A stretch of 64,000 nucleotides of DNA, from NCBI RefSeq assembly GCF_019977735.1, contig NZ_AP025018.1, forward strand, positions 4,650,001 through 4,714,000. Direction: 5' to 3'. The position numbers and the translations under genes are program-made. Position 1 is the stretch's first letter. The number at the start of each line of letters is the position of its first letter. The notes beneath the pieces are model-generated. The model was not told the DNA's origin. It worked only from the letters and a program-made list of their open reading frames with translations, and searched no databases. This document shows positions 28,768 to 37,093 of this stretch, one piece after another. The DNA is from Calothrix sp. PCC 7716 (GTDB lineage: Bacteria; Cyanobacteriota; Cyanobacteriia; Cyanobacteriales; Nostocaceae).

Positions 28768-30369
28768 ATGAATAATTTTAACAGTCCACACTTAGATGAT
28801 GAGATTACACCTACTGAAGAGTTAGAAATATCAGGGTATCGACCCGAACAAGTAGCTTTAATTGACCAAGAATACCTAATTGGGCGTGACTCAGAACAAG
28901 CCGAACCAATTGACAGTAGCGAGAATCCACTTGTTAGAGGCGCCATTGCATCTCTTTTAGTAGGTGGTGTCATGGGTTTTGGTTGGATGTGTTGGTCAAT
29001 ATTCTTTGCCCCAAAACAAATCGTAAAAATTCCTACTACACCAAAACCAACACAGCAAGCTCTCGCACAAACCCAAAGTCAAGAAGAAGCACGTCTAAAA
29101 GCTGAACTTGCATTGCGTAACCAGGAAAGTTTAACAGAGAAACAGCCACAGAAACCTATACAACCAAAATCATCTCCAACAGTTCAAAAGTCGGCGCCTG
29201 TTGCACGAACTCGTATTGCCAGTTTACCACCGCCTAGAATTATCCGTTCAATTGTTCCATCGCCGCCAAGAATAATTCGAGAAACGGCGCCACGGCAACA
29301 ACCTAGAAATTTACCAGTTAGTAAGCCGACACAAGCAGTTAACCCATTCAAGCAATGGAGCGAACTTGCAACATTAGGACAACAAACAGTTGCCCTTAAT
29401 GATGATAAGCAAATTCAACAAACCGAAACTGTGACTAACAGAGTTGAACAAACTAATACAGCAAATAGTACACCAATAAATTCATCTTCCCCCGTTTACA
29501 GAGAAGTAAGCTTTCAAAATAATAGCGTTACCTCAAAAAGTAACATCAATAAGCCTTCATCCATTCCCACTGTTGCCGTAAATAGTGGTGTAACTCAGAT
29601 AGAAACAAGTACTTCTCAAATTCAAACACCAGGGGAATGGGGAATTATTAACCGCCAGAACCCAGATACTCAATACTCTAATTTTGCACAAACTGCTTCT
29701 ACTACCCCAAGTAATTTACAAGTTCAAATAGGTACAACAGCACAAGCAAAAGTATTAGTACCAATGGTTTGGGCAAAAGAAGATAAAAACCAGGGACGGT
29801 TTGCTGTTGAGTTAGAAGAAGATGTTTTATCAAATGACGGTCGTGTGGCTTTACCAAAAGGAACGATTTTGATTACAGAGGTTGATTCAGTGTCTGAAGC
29901 TAACAAGTTAGTAAAACAAAGTGTTGTTGCAATTGTTTATACCGATAGCTTTGGTAAAGTTCAACAACAATCAATTCCAAGTAATGCAATTTTAATTCGA
30001 GGTTCAGATAATAAACCCTTGATTGCACAATCACTTCAAGATAGAGGCGCCGCAATTGCACAACAAGATATTCTAATTGGCTTACTTGGTGCAGCAGGTC
30101 GTGCTGGTCAAGTTTTTAACCAAAACCAAACTCAATCCCAAACAGTAGTTTCCAATGGTGGATTTAATCAAACGATTGTAACAGGCGCCAGGAAACCAAA
30201 TCTTCTAGCCGCAGCAGTCGAAGGATTTTTTCAACCAATGCAGCAGCGTTTAAGTAAACGCGCGGACAAAACAGATAGTGAATTGCAAAACCGTCCTAAC
30301 GTCGCAATCGTTCCTGCTGGAACAAAAGTATCTATATTTTTCAACAGTTTCTTTGAAATAACTCGCTAA
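28768..30369 (+). CDS. VirB10/TrbI-like protein
   Basis: The product has 533 residues. A cytoplasmic N-terminus (about 1-52) precedes one membrane segment (IASLLVGGVMGFGWMCWSIF). A long Pro/Gln-rich periplasmic linker follows (about 75-300). The C-terminal beta-barrel domain begins near VLVPMVWAKEDKNQGRF and contains VALPKGTILITEVDSV and a helical hairpin region (GLLGAAGRAGQVFNQNQTQ). It ends VAIVPAGTKVSIFFN. This is the design of VirB10, which spans both membranes and senses ATPase energy. It is placed before the VirB9-like gene, the reverse of the Agrobacterium order. Confidence 0.82.
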   Translation: MNNFNSPHLDDEITPTEELEISGYRPEQVALIDQEYLIGRDSEQAEPIDSSENPLVRGAIASLLVGGVMGFGWMCWSIFFAPKQIVKIPTTPKPTQQALAQTQSQEEARLKAELALRNQESLTEKQPQKPIQPKSSPTVQKSAPVARTRIASLPPPRIIRSIVPSPPRIIRETAPRQQPRNLPVSKPTQAVNPFKQWSELATLGQQTVALNDDKQIQQTETVTNRVEQTNTANSTPINSSSPVYREVSFQNNSVTSKSNINKPSSIPTVAVNSGVTQIETSTSQIQTPGEWGIINRQNPDTQYSNFAQTASTTPSNLQVQIGTTAQAKVLVPMVWAKEDKNQGRFAVELEEDVLSNDGRVALPKGTILITEVDSVSEANKLVKQSVVAIVYTDSFGKVQQQSIPSNAILIRGSDNKPLIAQSLQDRGAAIAQQDILIGLLGAAGRAGQVFNQNQTQSQTVVSNGGFNQTIVTGARKPNLLAAAVEGFFQPMQQRLSKRADKTDSELQNRPNVAIVPAGTKVSIFFNSFFEITR

Positions 30370-30377
30370 ATACCTGT

Positions 30378-31142
30378 ATGAAGAAACTTATTATAAGCGT
30401 GATTAGTTTTGGCGTTATGGCTTTTGTGGCGCCATCTTATGCACAAGAAGCAGTAAAACACACTCCGGAAACTACAGACCCTTCAATAAATGTTCAAGTT
30501 TGGTCAGGTCGAGCAACAGCGATTGATTTCTCTAATGTTAATGAACAAATAACCCAAATATTTCTTGCTGACCCAAGCCGTTTTACTTACGCAACCGACA
30601 CTCCATTATCCAATGGTCAAGCAACAACAGTGTTTCTTCGTCGAATCAAACCGTTAAAATTTCCAAATTTGACTACAGCAAACGTTACGAACTTATTTGT
30701 CAAAACTAAAACGAGTGCAGGAAACTCACGGCTTTATACATTTAATATCCAACCAGGACAAAATCAACCACGGTACAGCACAGTAAATATGGCGCCAATC
30801 AAGGCAAACCAAATTAATAATCTTACTGTAGAACTTGGTGATGGGCGTAAAGCAACATTAGGAGATATTGAGCGCGGTTTAGTTGCGTCAATACGTCTGG
30901 GTTATGCTCCCCCATCTGACCCAGTAGTATCAAAGGTTAGAGAATTTTTAGCTCTTGCCCGAAATACCTCAAATAAGTCGTTGGTAGAAATTGCACAAAA
31001 TTCTAATCTGTCACTAAGAGTATTAACGGAACTTGGATTATTAGGCATTGAAGATACTTTAAAAGTACGACTAAATACATTACCTAACCAGCCTATAGAT
31101 TCTCTAAAAGTTCCTGTTATGGAAAACTCAACAAACAGGTGA
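30378..31142 (+). CDS. VirB9/TrbG-like outer-membrane core protein
   Basis: The product has 254 residues with a signal peptide ending SYAQ. The first mature half is beta-rich and VirB9-like (QIFLADPSRFTYATDTPL, TTVFLRRIKPLKFP, then NLFVKTKTSAGNSRLYTFNI). The second half is helical, where VirB9 would normally have its outer-membrane barrel portion. It lies 8 bp after the VirB10-like gene, and its stop overlaps the next start by four bases. VirB9 and VirB10 form the outer-membrane core together with a VirB7 lipoprotein. Confidence 0.7.
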   Translation: MKKLIISVISFGVMAFVAPSYAQEAVKHTPETTDPSINVQVWSGRATAIDFSNVNEQITQIFLADPSRFTYATDTPLSNGQATTVFLRRIKPLKFPNLTTANVTNLFVKTKTSAGNSRLYTFNIQPGQNQPRYSTVNMAPIKANQINNLTVELGDGRKATLGDIERGLVASIRLGYAPPSDPVVSKVREFLALARNTSNKSLVEIAQNSNLSLRVLTELGLLGIEDTLKVRLNTLPNQPIDSLKVPVMENSTNR

Positions 31143-32044
31143 GCAAGTTTTATCCTGCTGTAATTTATCCAGCTTCAATACTTAGTTTTCTTGCTAACAA
31201 TCCTATTTCTAGTCAAAAACACTATGCTGTTAACCTCAAATCCAGTCAAATTTTTAACTTTTCAAAACGAAATACATCATTTAAACTCTATCAATTCCTG
31301 TACTTTTTACTCGGCTTTCTTGTTCCCATCTCTTTTGGCGCCTTATCTCCCTGGTGGTTAGTTGCACTTCTTTGGTTATCAATTGGTTTAGGTCTTGTCT
31401 GCGCTTTGTCACCCTCGCCCACCCAAAAGTTAGGTAATCAGAGTATGAATCAAATACAAACGCCAGTCATAAAACCCAAAGCTGTTTTACGTTTTCCTGA
31501 ACATGAAGCTAAACTTAGTTCCTTACTCTTGAACAACGTTTTGCAGCCAACAAGTAAAAGTAACGCACCCGCAGGAGTTTCTGAGAAAGCTTTTTATCGG
31601 GTACTCAGGCGCCTCTTTCCTTCCATAACTCAAGGGATGGCATTTGATAACCCAGAATTTTCTTACCCCTATTCTGCTGATTTTATACTAGTACACGACA
31701 GTAATTTAAGTATCGATATTGAAATTGACGAGCCTTATGTCGCTGATACCAAAGCTCCCCACCATTGTATTGACCAAGGCAAAGATGATACGAGAAATAA
31801 ATTTTTTACCAGTAATAACTGGGTAGTAATTCGCTTTAGTGAGAAGCAAGCAGTTAAATATCCATACAGTTGCTGCAAATTCATCGCTTCGGTTATAGCG
31901 TGCGTTGCAGGTGATTTGACTTACCTTAATCAACTAGCCAATATAGCTGACTTGCCAAGCGAACCAATGTGGACTATCAAACAAGCTAAAAAATGGGCAA
32001 AGACTAATTACCGTAAAACTTATTTACCCACTTATCGGAAATAG
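31139..32044 (+). CDS. Membrane-anchored PD-(D/E)XK-like nuclease candidate
   Basis: Translation starts at GTG 31139, overlapping the VirB9-like stop (GTGA), so it is coupled to it. The product has 301 residues. Two membrane segments lie in the first 100 residues (YFLLGFLVPISFGALS and WLVALLWLSIGLGLVCAL). The C-terminal 190 residues carry SADFILVHDSNLSIDIEIDE, then QGKDDTRNKFFTSNNWVVIR. The pattern D-(x)n-ExD/E followed by an R/K-rich helix and strand resembles the PD-(D/E)XK nuclease and DUF559/Vsr-like fold. It might process DNA at the membrane during transfer. The function is inference; the motif is visible. Confidence 0.55.
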   Translation: MSKFYPAVIYPASILSFLANNPISSQKHYAVNLKSSQIFNFSKRNTSFKLYQFLYFLLGFLVPISFGALSPWWLVALLWLSIGLGLVCALSPSPTQKLGNQSMNQIQTPVIKPKAVLRFPEHEAKLSSLLLNNVLQPTSKSNAPAGVSEKAFYRVLRRLFPSITQGMAFDNPEFSYPYSADFILVHDSNLSIDIEIDEPYVADTKAPHHCIDQGKDDTRNKFFTSNNWVVIRFSEKQAVKYPYSCCKFIASVIACVAGDLTYLNQLANIADLPSEPMWTIKQAKKWAKTNYRKTYLPTYRK

Positions 32045-32046
32045 TT

Positions 32047-33612
32047 ATGCAGCTTAAAGATTTACCAATGCTATTTGACCACGGACAAACTGTTGTTGCA
32101 GTCGAGGCGCCTATTACCGAACGGATGAAAATACTAGAGTTCGTGTATCAAGTTGCTACTAGTCGCGGACAAAATCTATATTTTTGGAACCAAGGTTACA
32201 CGCAGTTACAGCAAGTTAATCAATCACTACAGCTTGTCAGTCAAACAAGCAAATGCACGTCGGGTTTAGCTTGGTTATTGGAAAACACTGATGCAACAGG
32301 GATATTTATCTTTGAAGGCGAAATTTCTCCAGATGCTATTACAGGCGCCGTTCCACAGCGTACACAAGCAATACTGAGTAATCTATTTTACGAACTATCT
32401 ACAAGTACAAGACAACAGTTTGTTATTTGCTTAGAGACTTATGTCGAGCTACCTCAACATCTGGCGCCATTAATTCTAGTTTTAGCTTATGAACCTACTA
32501 GTCCAGAACAATTACAGCAAATAGTAGAAAAGCTTTTTGTTGGTCGATTTGATTTGCAGAATGAAAATCTTTATCGAAGCTGTTTAGGTTTGCCTTATGG
32601 TGAACTAGAAATGGCTCTCTCCCGACTATCAAGACTGGTTAATAGTAATGAAGAACTAGTTGATGCAGTCCTAACTTATAAGAAGAACAAGTTGAAAGGA
32701 CAGGGAGTTGAATTTATCAGCGAGCCAGATGTCCCAGAAGCTGGAGGTTTAGATTTATTGGAGGAAATACTAAAGCGCGCGGGAGCTTTACTCAAAAGAG
32801 AAGCCAAAAACCATAATCTCAAATTTCCAAAAGGAATGATTTTATGGGGACCACCTGGTACTGGTAAATCCTTAAGTGCAAAACTCGCAGCTAAAAAAAT
32901 GGGTGTACCAATGGTTGCTGCCGACTGGTCTGGACTGCGTGGCGCCACTGCTTTTGAGTCAAGAAAAAATTTACGGGAGTTTCTAAAATTCTGTGATGCA
33001 AACGGGGAACATGGTTTAGTTCTATATTTTGACGATTTTGATAAAGGTTTTGCTGGTTTTGATTCAGATAATGATGGTGGAATATCTCGTCAATTAGCAG
33101 GAAAGTTGCTTACTTGGATGCAAGAGCGAACTTCTCAAGTACTGGTAATGGCTACTGTTAATAGATTAGAGTTTTTACCGCCTGAACTGGTACGCCGTTT
33201 TGATGACATTATTTTCGTAGACCTGCCTCATGCAGGCGCCAGGTACGAAATTTTTAAGCTCCATCTAGGAAAATACTTTCCAGGTTTAGATTTTAGCGAT
33301 AAAGACTGGTGGCGCCTGCTAGGAGAAACTAAACTCTTAACTCCTGCTGAAATCACCCTTATTGTCAGAAAAACCGCAGAAACTGCTTTTTACCGAAACA
33401 GCAAGCAGTTTTTAGGTGAAGAACTCGCACTTTCACCTTTGCAGGTAACAGTCGGAGATTTTCTTGAACAACGACATAGTTTTACTCCCAGCATGATTCG
33501 AGAAGAAGACAAAATTGTTGAGATTCGGAACAAAGCTTTTTACGCACGTCCTGCCGCATCGCCAGATAAAAGTAGATGGGCTAAGGCGCCAACCGTTTTG
33601 TTTGGTAGTTAA
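32047..33612 (+). CDS. Ycf46-like AAA ATPase
   Basis: The product has 521 residues. The N-terminal 240 residues match the fold seen in Ycf46 proteins (ILEFVYQVATSRGQNLYFWN, then TYVELPQHLAPLILVLAYEP). A single AAA module follows: Walker A GMILWGPPGTGKSLSAKL at about 263-280, Walker B LVLYFDDFDKGF at about 325-336, sensor ATVNRLEFLPPELVRRFDD with the arginine finger pair, and the C-terminal lid. It lies two bases after the nuclease-like gene in the secretion operon. Chromosomal and plastid Ycf46 has been linked to carbon metabolism, so a copy inside a conjugation cluster is unusual. Confidence 0.88.
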   Translation: MQLKDLPMLFDHGQTVVAVEAPITERMKILEFVYQVATSRGQNLYFWNQGYTQLQQVNQSLQLVSQTSKCTSGLAWLLENTDATGIFIFEGEISPDAITGAVPQRTQAILSNLFYELSTSTRQQFVICLETYVELPQHLAPLILVLAYEPTSPEQLQQIVEKLFVGRFDLQNENLYRSCLGLPYGELEMALSRLSRLVNSNEELVDAVLTYKKNKLKGQGVEFISEPDVPEAGGLDLLEEILKRAGALLKREAKNHNLKFPKGMILWGPPGTGKSLSAKLAAKKMGVPMVAADWSGLRGATAFESRKNLREFLKFCDANGEHGLVLYFDDFDKGFAGFDSDNDGGISRQLAGKLLTWMQERTSQVLVMATVNRLEFLPPELVRRFDDIIFVDLPHAGARYEIFKLHLGKYFPGLDFSDKDWWRLLGETKLLTPAEITLIVRKTAETAFYRNSKQFLGEELALSPLQVTVGDFLEQRHSFTPSMIREEDKIVEIRNKAFYARPAASPDKSRWAKAPTVLFGS

Positions 33613-33742
33613 AAGTGATATTAGCCAAAAAAAGAGGGCGCCCAATTTGAACCCAGGCACCCAGCGAATAAATAAGTAATAGAAATTTTCTTTGTAACTA
33701 GGAGGAAGAATTGCTCGGTAATTTGACCGAACACTAGTAATT

Positions 33743-34024
33743 TCAAGATTTTTGGGCAGCAGTAGGAGTAGAAATATCAAAATCCTCAATTAGAGCATTT
33801 TTGACATCAATGCCAACAAAATCAATGCCGACCGCATGACTGAGCCTTTTTAATGTATCAAGTGGTATGGACTTAGAATCTTCGACTTCAATTCGGTATA
33901 AATTAGGCACGCTCATACCAGCCTGAGCTGCAACCCATGTTGGCTTCAGCCCTTTAGACTCCCTAGCCTGTCTGATTTTGGCACCCAAACCTTCAATGTT
34001 CACCGTAAGTGTTACTTGCATCAA
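33743..34024 (-). CDS. XRE-family transcription regulator
   Basis: The product has 93 residues. Residues about 12-72 are an XRE helix-turn-helix (IRQARESKGLKPTWVAAQAG, SVPNLYRIEVEDSKSIPL). A short acidic-hydrophobic tail follows. It is the only leftward gene in this part of the cluster and is divergent from the 34345 gene, so it probably controls that promoter and its own. A 12-bp inverted repeat lies between them at 34263-34301. Confidence 0.85.
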   Translation of the reverse strand: MMQVTLTVNIEGLGAKIRQARESKGLKPTWVAAQAGMSVPNLYRIEVEDSKSIPLDTLKRLSHAVGIDFVGIDVKNALIEDFDISTPTAAQKS

Positions 34025-34262
34025 ATTTAACAGTTAATAAAACTATGTATGAAATTTGTTTATTTCAATTTTACTTCTTATTTTCTTTCACTGTAAAGAA
34101 ATACATATCTATTAATGTGTATTGCAGAATGCACGATATAATTATGTGAAGACAAAATAAAGACGACCGCCATTCCTGCAAGAATTCAGCAGTCGCTTTC
34201 GACAAATTTAATTCAACGTCAAACAAAAACCTCTGACAAAGGTTTATCCATGTTTGACACTC

Positions 34263-34301
34263 GCAGTTGAAACGCGAGTTCTGTGTTCTCGTTTCAACTG
34301 C
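34263..34301. promoter_or_regulatory. 12-bp inverted repeat between divergent genes
   Basis: GCAGTTGAAACG at 34263-34274 pairs perfectly with CGTTTCAACTGC at 34290-34301 across a 15-base loop. It lies 44 bp before the start of the 34345 gene and divergent from the XRE regulator. It may be an operator or an RNA hairpin. Confidence 0.55.
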
Positions 34302-34344
34302 TTCCACCGCAACAATACAAATTTGCTTTGGAGGGTATGAACAT

Positions 34345-36027
34345 ATGATGGCACAAAATCAAGGCTTCGACGTAATTAGTGACTCGCCAGCATCGGGAGA
34401 GGTAAATTTAGAGCAGTATGCGAATAAGTCTTATGTACTATACAAATATGCTGAAGCCTCAAGAAAACTGCAAAGAGGCAGCATAAATATTCTTGAGGTC
34501 TCTTTCTACTTGGAGGAGCAAGAGCGCATACTGAAGAGAAAAGAGTATAAAAAAGTAGTCGTATCTCTGGATTTGGAAGGAGAGGACAAGAAGTATGTAA
34601 AAGCAGGTAAGACATTCGTTGGCTTTGACCCTCAAGATTTAGCTTTAGTTGAACCTGACACAATATTTTTGCTTGCTAAAAATAACAAAAAGTATCAATC
34701 AGTAATTGAACAGCTTAAAAACGAAACTAACATTACTCAAAAAAGAGTACGCGAATTAATCAAACTTAGTCGTAAACCTAAAAGACAAGAAACCTCGGAT
34801 GACAATAATTCGGATACCACTAAAGAAAAGGTTAGTGTTTGGCGCCGTAATATATCAGGCAAGAGGTATTGCCAAATTGGATCTATCCATGAAGAAGACG
34901 AGTTCACTGGTACTACCATACAAAGAATTGTTAAAGAAAAAGGCGTACTTCCCCAAACTGTTGTTAGACAAGCAATGTCACTAGTTGAAGCTTACGAATC
35001 AGGAGAGTTAGTACGGGTAGGAAATTCTCAAGAGTTAAACGATGGTTTAAGAAAAAGCCTTTTCGATTTTGAGAGAATTAATTCTTCAGGCAACGTTGAG
35101 GCGCCTAACTCTGCTTCTACGAACACAGACACTCAATCACAATCATTTAATAGTGAAGAACTTCAAGGAGTAAACTCAGCAGATTCGGAAGTTAATAATT
35201 TGGATATTAGTGAGCCAGTAGTGGTAAGCGGTCTTGAAGCTGCAAAAGAAGTTAATAACGATGTTAATAATTTGGACATCAATGAGTCAGTAGTTGTATT
35301 TCATAATGGCACCGATTCAGAAGTCAATAGTGAGGTTAATAATGTAGATGTTGTTGAGCCAGTAGTAGTATTTAATAATAGCGCCAATTTAGAAGTTAAC
35401 AACGATGTTAATAGCTCGGACATTAGTGAGTCAGTAGTTGTGTTTGATACTGGTGCCGATTCAGCAGTCAATAGTGAGGTTAATAATGTAGATGTTATTG
35501 AGACAGTAGCAGCATTTGATAATGGCGTCGCAAAAGAAGTTAATAACGATGTTAATAGCTCGGACATTAATGAGTCAGTAGTCGTATTTGAGAATAGTGC
35601 CGATTCAGAAGTCAATAGTGATGCTGATTCAGTGTTAGAAGAAGCAGTAATAATTGCGGAATATTTATCCGGTCTTGAAACCTGGTCAGAAGAAGTAGTA
35701 ACTATAATGCAAAATTGCCCAAAAGAATTGAAATTACTATCCTGGGAGTTGCTTGACTCAGAGCAAAAAGCGCGGATACATGAACTCAAGCACGAATTTG
35801 AGAGCAGTAATGAAAAGGTAGAAGTTGAAGAAGAAATATCAGACACAACGTTGAGTTCAGACTCTCTTGGTAATTTAAAAGTCGGAGATACAGTAATATG
35901 GGATAACTGTCACCCACATTTACAAAGTTGGCAACCTTTTGTGATTTCTAAGATAGAGGGGGATGAAGCAAAGCTAGAATATTATGCTAATTATGTACCT
36001 TTGGAGGAATTATCACTTGTTGATTAG
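34345..36027 (+). CDS. Repeat-containing acidic protein of unknown function
   Basis: I chose ATG 34345 (MMAQNQGFDVI) because GGAGG lies 10 bases upstream; the longer frame from 34267 would run through the inverted repeat. The product has about 560 residues. Residues about 1-150 are charged and helical. A block at 160-250 (WRRNISGKRYCQIGSIHEED) looks folded. Then come three units of a 48-residue acidic repeat (144-bp period at 35248, 35392 and 35536; core EVNNDVNSSDISESVVVF). A final domain of about 125 residues ends VGDTVIWDNCHPHLQSWQPF and EYYANYVPLEEL. It has no membrane segment or signal peptide. Function unknown; it sits inside the secretion cluster. Confidence 0.7.
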   Translation: MMAQNQGFDVISDSPASGEVNLEQYANKSYVLYKYAEASRKLQRGSINILEVSFYLEEQERILKRKEYKKVVVSLDLEGEDKKYVKAGKTFVGFDPQDLALVEPDTIFLLAKNNKKYQSVIEQLKNETNITQKRVRELIKLSRKPKRQETSDDNNSDTTKEKVSVWRRNISGKRYCQIGSIHEEDEFTGTTIQRIVKEKGVLPQTVVRQAMSLVEAYESGELVRVGNSQELNDGLRKSLFDFERINSSGNVEAPNSASTNTDTQSQSFNSEELQGVNSADSEVNNLDISEPVVVSGLEAAKEVNNDVNNLDINESVVVFHNGTDSEVNSEVNNVDVVEPVVVFNNSANLEVNNDVNSSDISESVVVFDTGADSAVNSEVNNVDVIETVAAFDNGVAKEVNNDVNSSDINESVVVFENSADSEVNSDADSVLEEAVIIAEYLSGLETWSEEVVTIMQNCPKELKLLSWELLDSEQKARIHELKHEFESSNEKVEVEEEISDTTLSSDSLGNLKVGDTVIWDNCHPHLQSWQPFVISKIEGDEAKLEYYANYVPLEELSLVD

Positions 36028-36153
36028 TATCAACGCATACCATGTAACTATGTAACAGCGTTTGTCTTGCTTTCATCCTACCTATAATACGGATATGCAT
36101 TGTATGGATATGATGTTTATTTAGTTACAAAAAGATAGAAAATAAGACTTATA

Positions 36154-36570
36154 TTATGACCAATTTTCTATCTTCAGGTTTGGAATTTGGGAAAAGTCTT
36201 TATGGTTACGTGTAACTACTTTTGCTCCTTGAGTAAGGGCAACAGAAGCAATTCGTAAATCTTTTTCAATCTTATTTTTTGCAAGTTCTTTATTGCTTGT
36301 CTTTAAAAGGTTGTAGCAGTCTTCAGAATTTTTATCAAAATTTAAGACAGTTATCACCTTAATGAATTCAGTTGTTTCCCAAAGCTTAGTATAAATTTGA
36401 GTCAGATTTTTTGCTTGGGATGGGTTATTCAATCTCCCAACCCAACCATTAAATAGTTCTTGGACAGTAATGACTGTAATAGCTACATCTGTTGAATGGG
36501 TGGCAACAGCAGCAATTATTGATTTATTCCCAGCTAAAAATAGTGACGCATGGTCAGTATCAAGAATCCA
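36154..36570 (-). pseudogene. VapC-type PIN toxin without a start codon
   Basis: The frame reads WILDTDHASLFLAGN (first PIN aspartates), ITVITVQELFNGWVG and DLRIASVALTQGAKVVTRNH followed by KDFSQIP, a complete PIN domain of about 139 residues. No ATG, GTG or TTG precedes the conserved WILDTD: an in-frame TAA lies four codons upstream. The first usable start is TTG 36432, after the first catalytic acid. The antitoxin gene overlaps its 5' end. It is probably inactive unless an ATT start is used. Confidence 0.65.
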
Positions 36571-36853
36571 TCTCTGCTCTTATTTCTTTCATAATTTCCA
36601 GAAAATCTGGGTCGTCTTGAAAAATTCCAGCAAATTTCATCAGTGGGCTTTCTGGAGTAACTGGCTGTATTGGCACTGGAATTTGAATTATTTCAGCTTT
36701 AGCTAAACGCTTCTGTAATAACTGCTGGACTTTTTCGACTGCACCTTGTTTAGTTTCATCACTAATTTGGCAATCAGGAACTTCTAAAACGGTGGCTGTG
36801 GTCAAGCCATCGGCTGTACTTTCTAGTAAAATATTCCAATTATCCACTTTCAT
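36560..36853 (-). CDS. Probable antitoxin partner of the VapC relic
   Basis: The product has 97 residues. It starts MKVDNWNILLESTADGLTTA with a small beta part. A linker rich in Pro and Gln follows (IPVPIQPVTPES), then a C-terminal acidic helix (DDPDFLEIMKEIRAEMDS), the usual toxin-wrapping tail. Its 3' end overlaps the PIN frame by about 11 bp. Retention of the antitoxin beside a broken toxin is common in decaying modules. Confidence 0.6.
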   Translation of the reverse strand: MKVDNWNILLESTADGLTTATVLEVPDCQISDETKQGAVEKVQQLLQKRLAKAEIIQIPVPIQPVTPESPLMKFAGIFQDDPDFLEIMKEIRAEMDS

Positions 36854-37093
36854 ACACCTATGATAAGTTCAATAAATTCAATTTATATTTCGTTCTAATT
36901 ATACCTGATTTTATAAAAATTCACCTTTAGCTAGTTTAATTACGTATATATAAGTATATCACTTTTAAATTGCAGTATATAATACTTGTAAAAATAGTAT
37001 CCTACCATAAATTTATTTCTTTACGTCTCCAGTCGAGTACGGATATTATAGAAATCATCGATAATTTTTCATAAATCACTTAATTACAGGTTT

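Noticed and set aside
35301-35846. 181-residue Ser/Thr-rich frame on the minus strand
   Set aside because: It is the antisense of the acidic repeats, whose low complexity keeps the opposite strand open.
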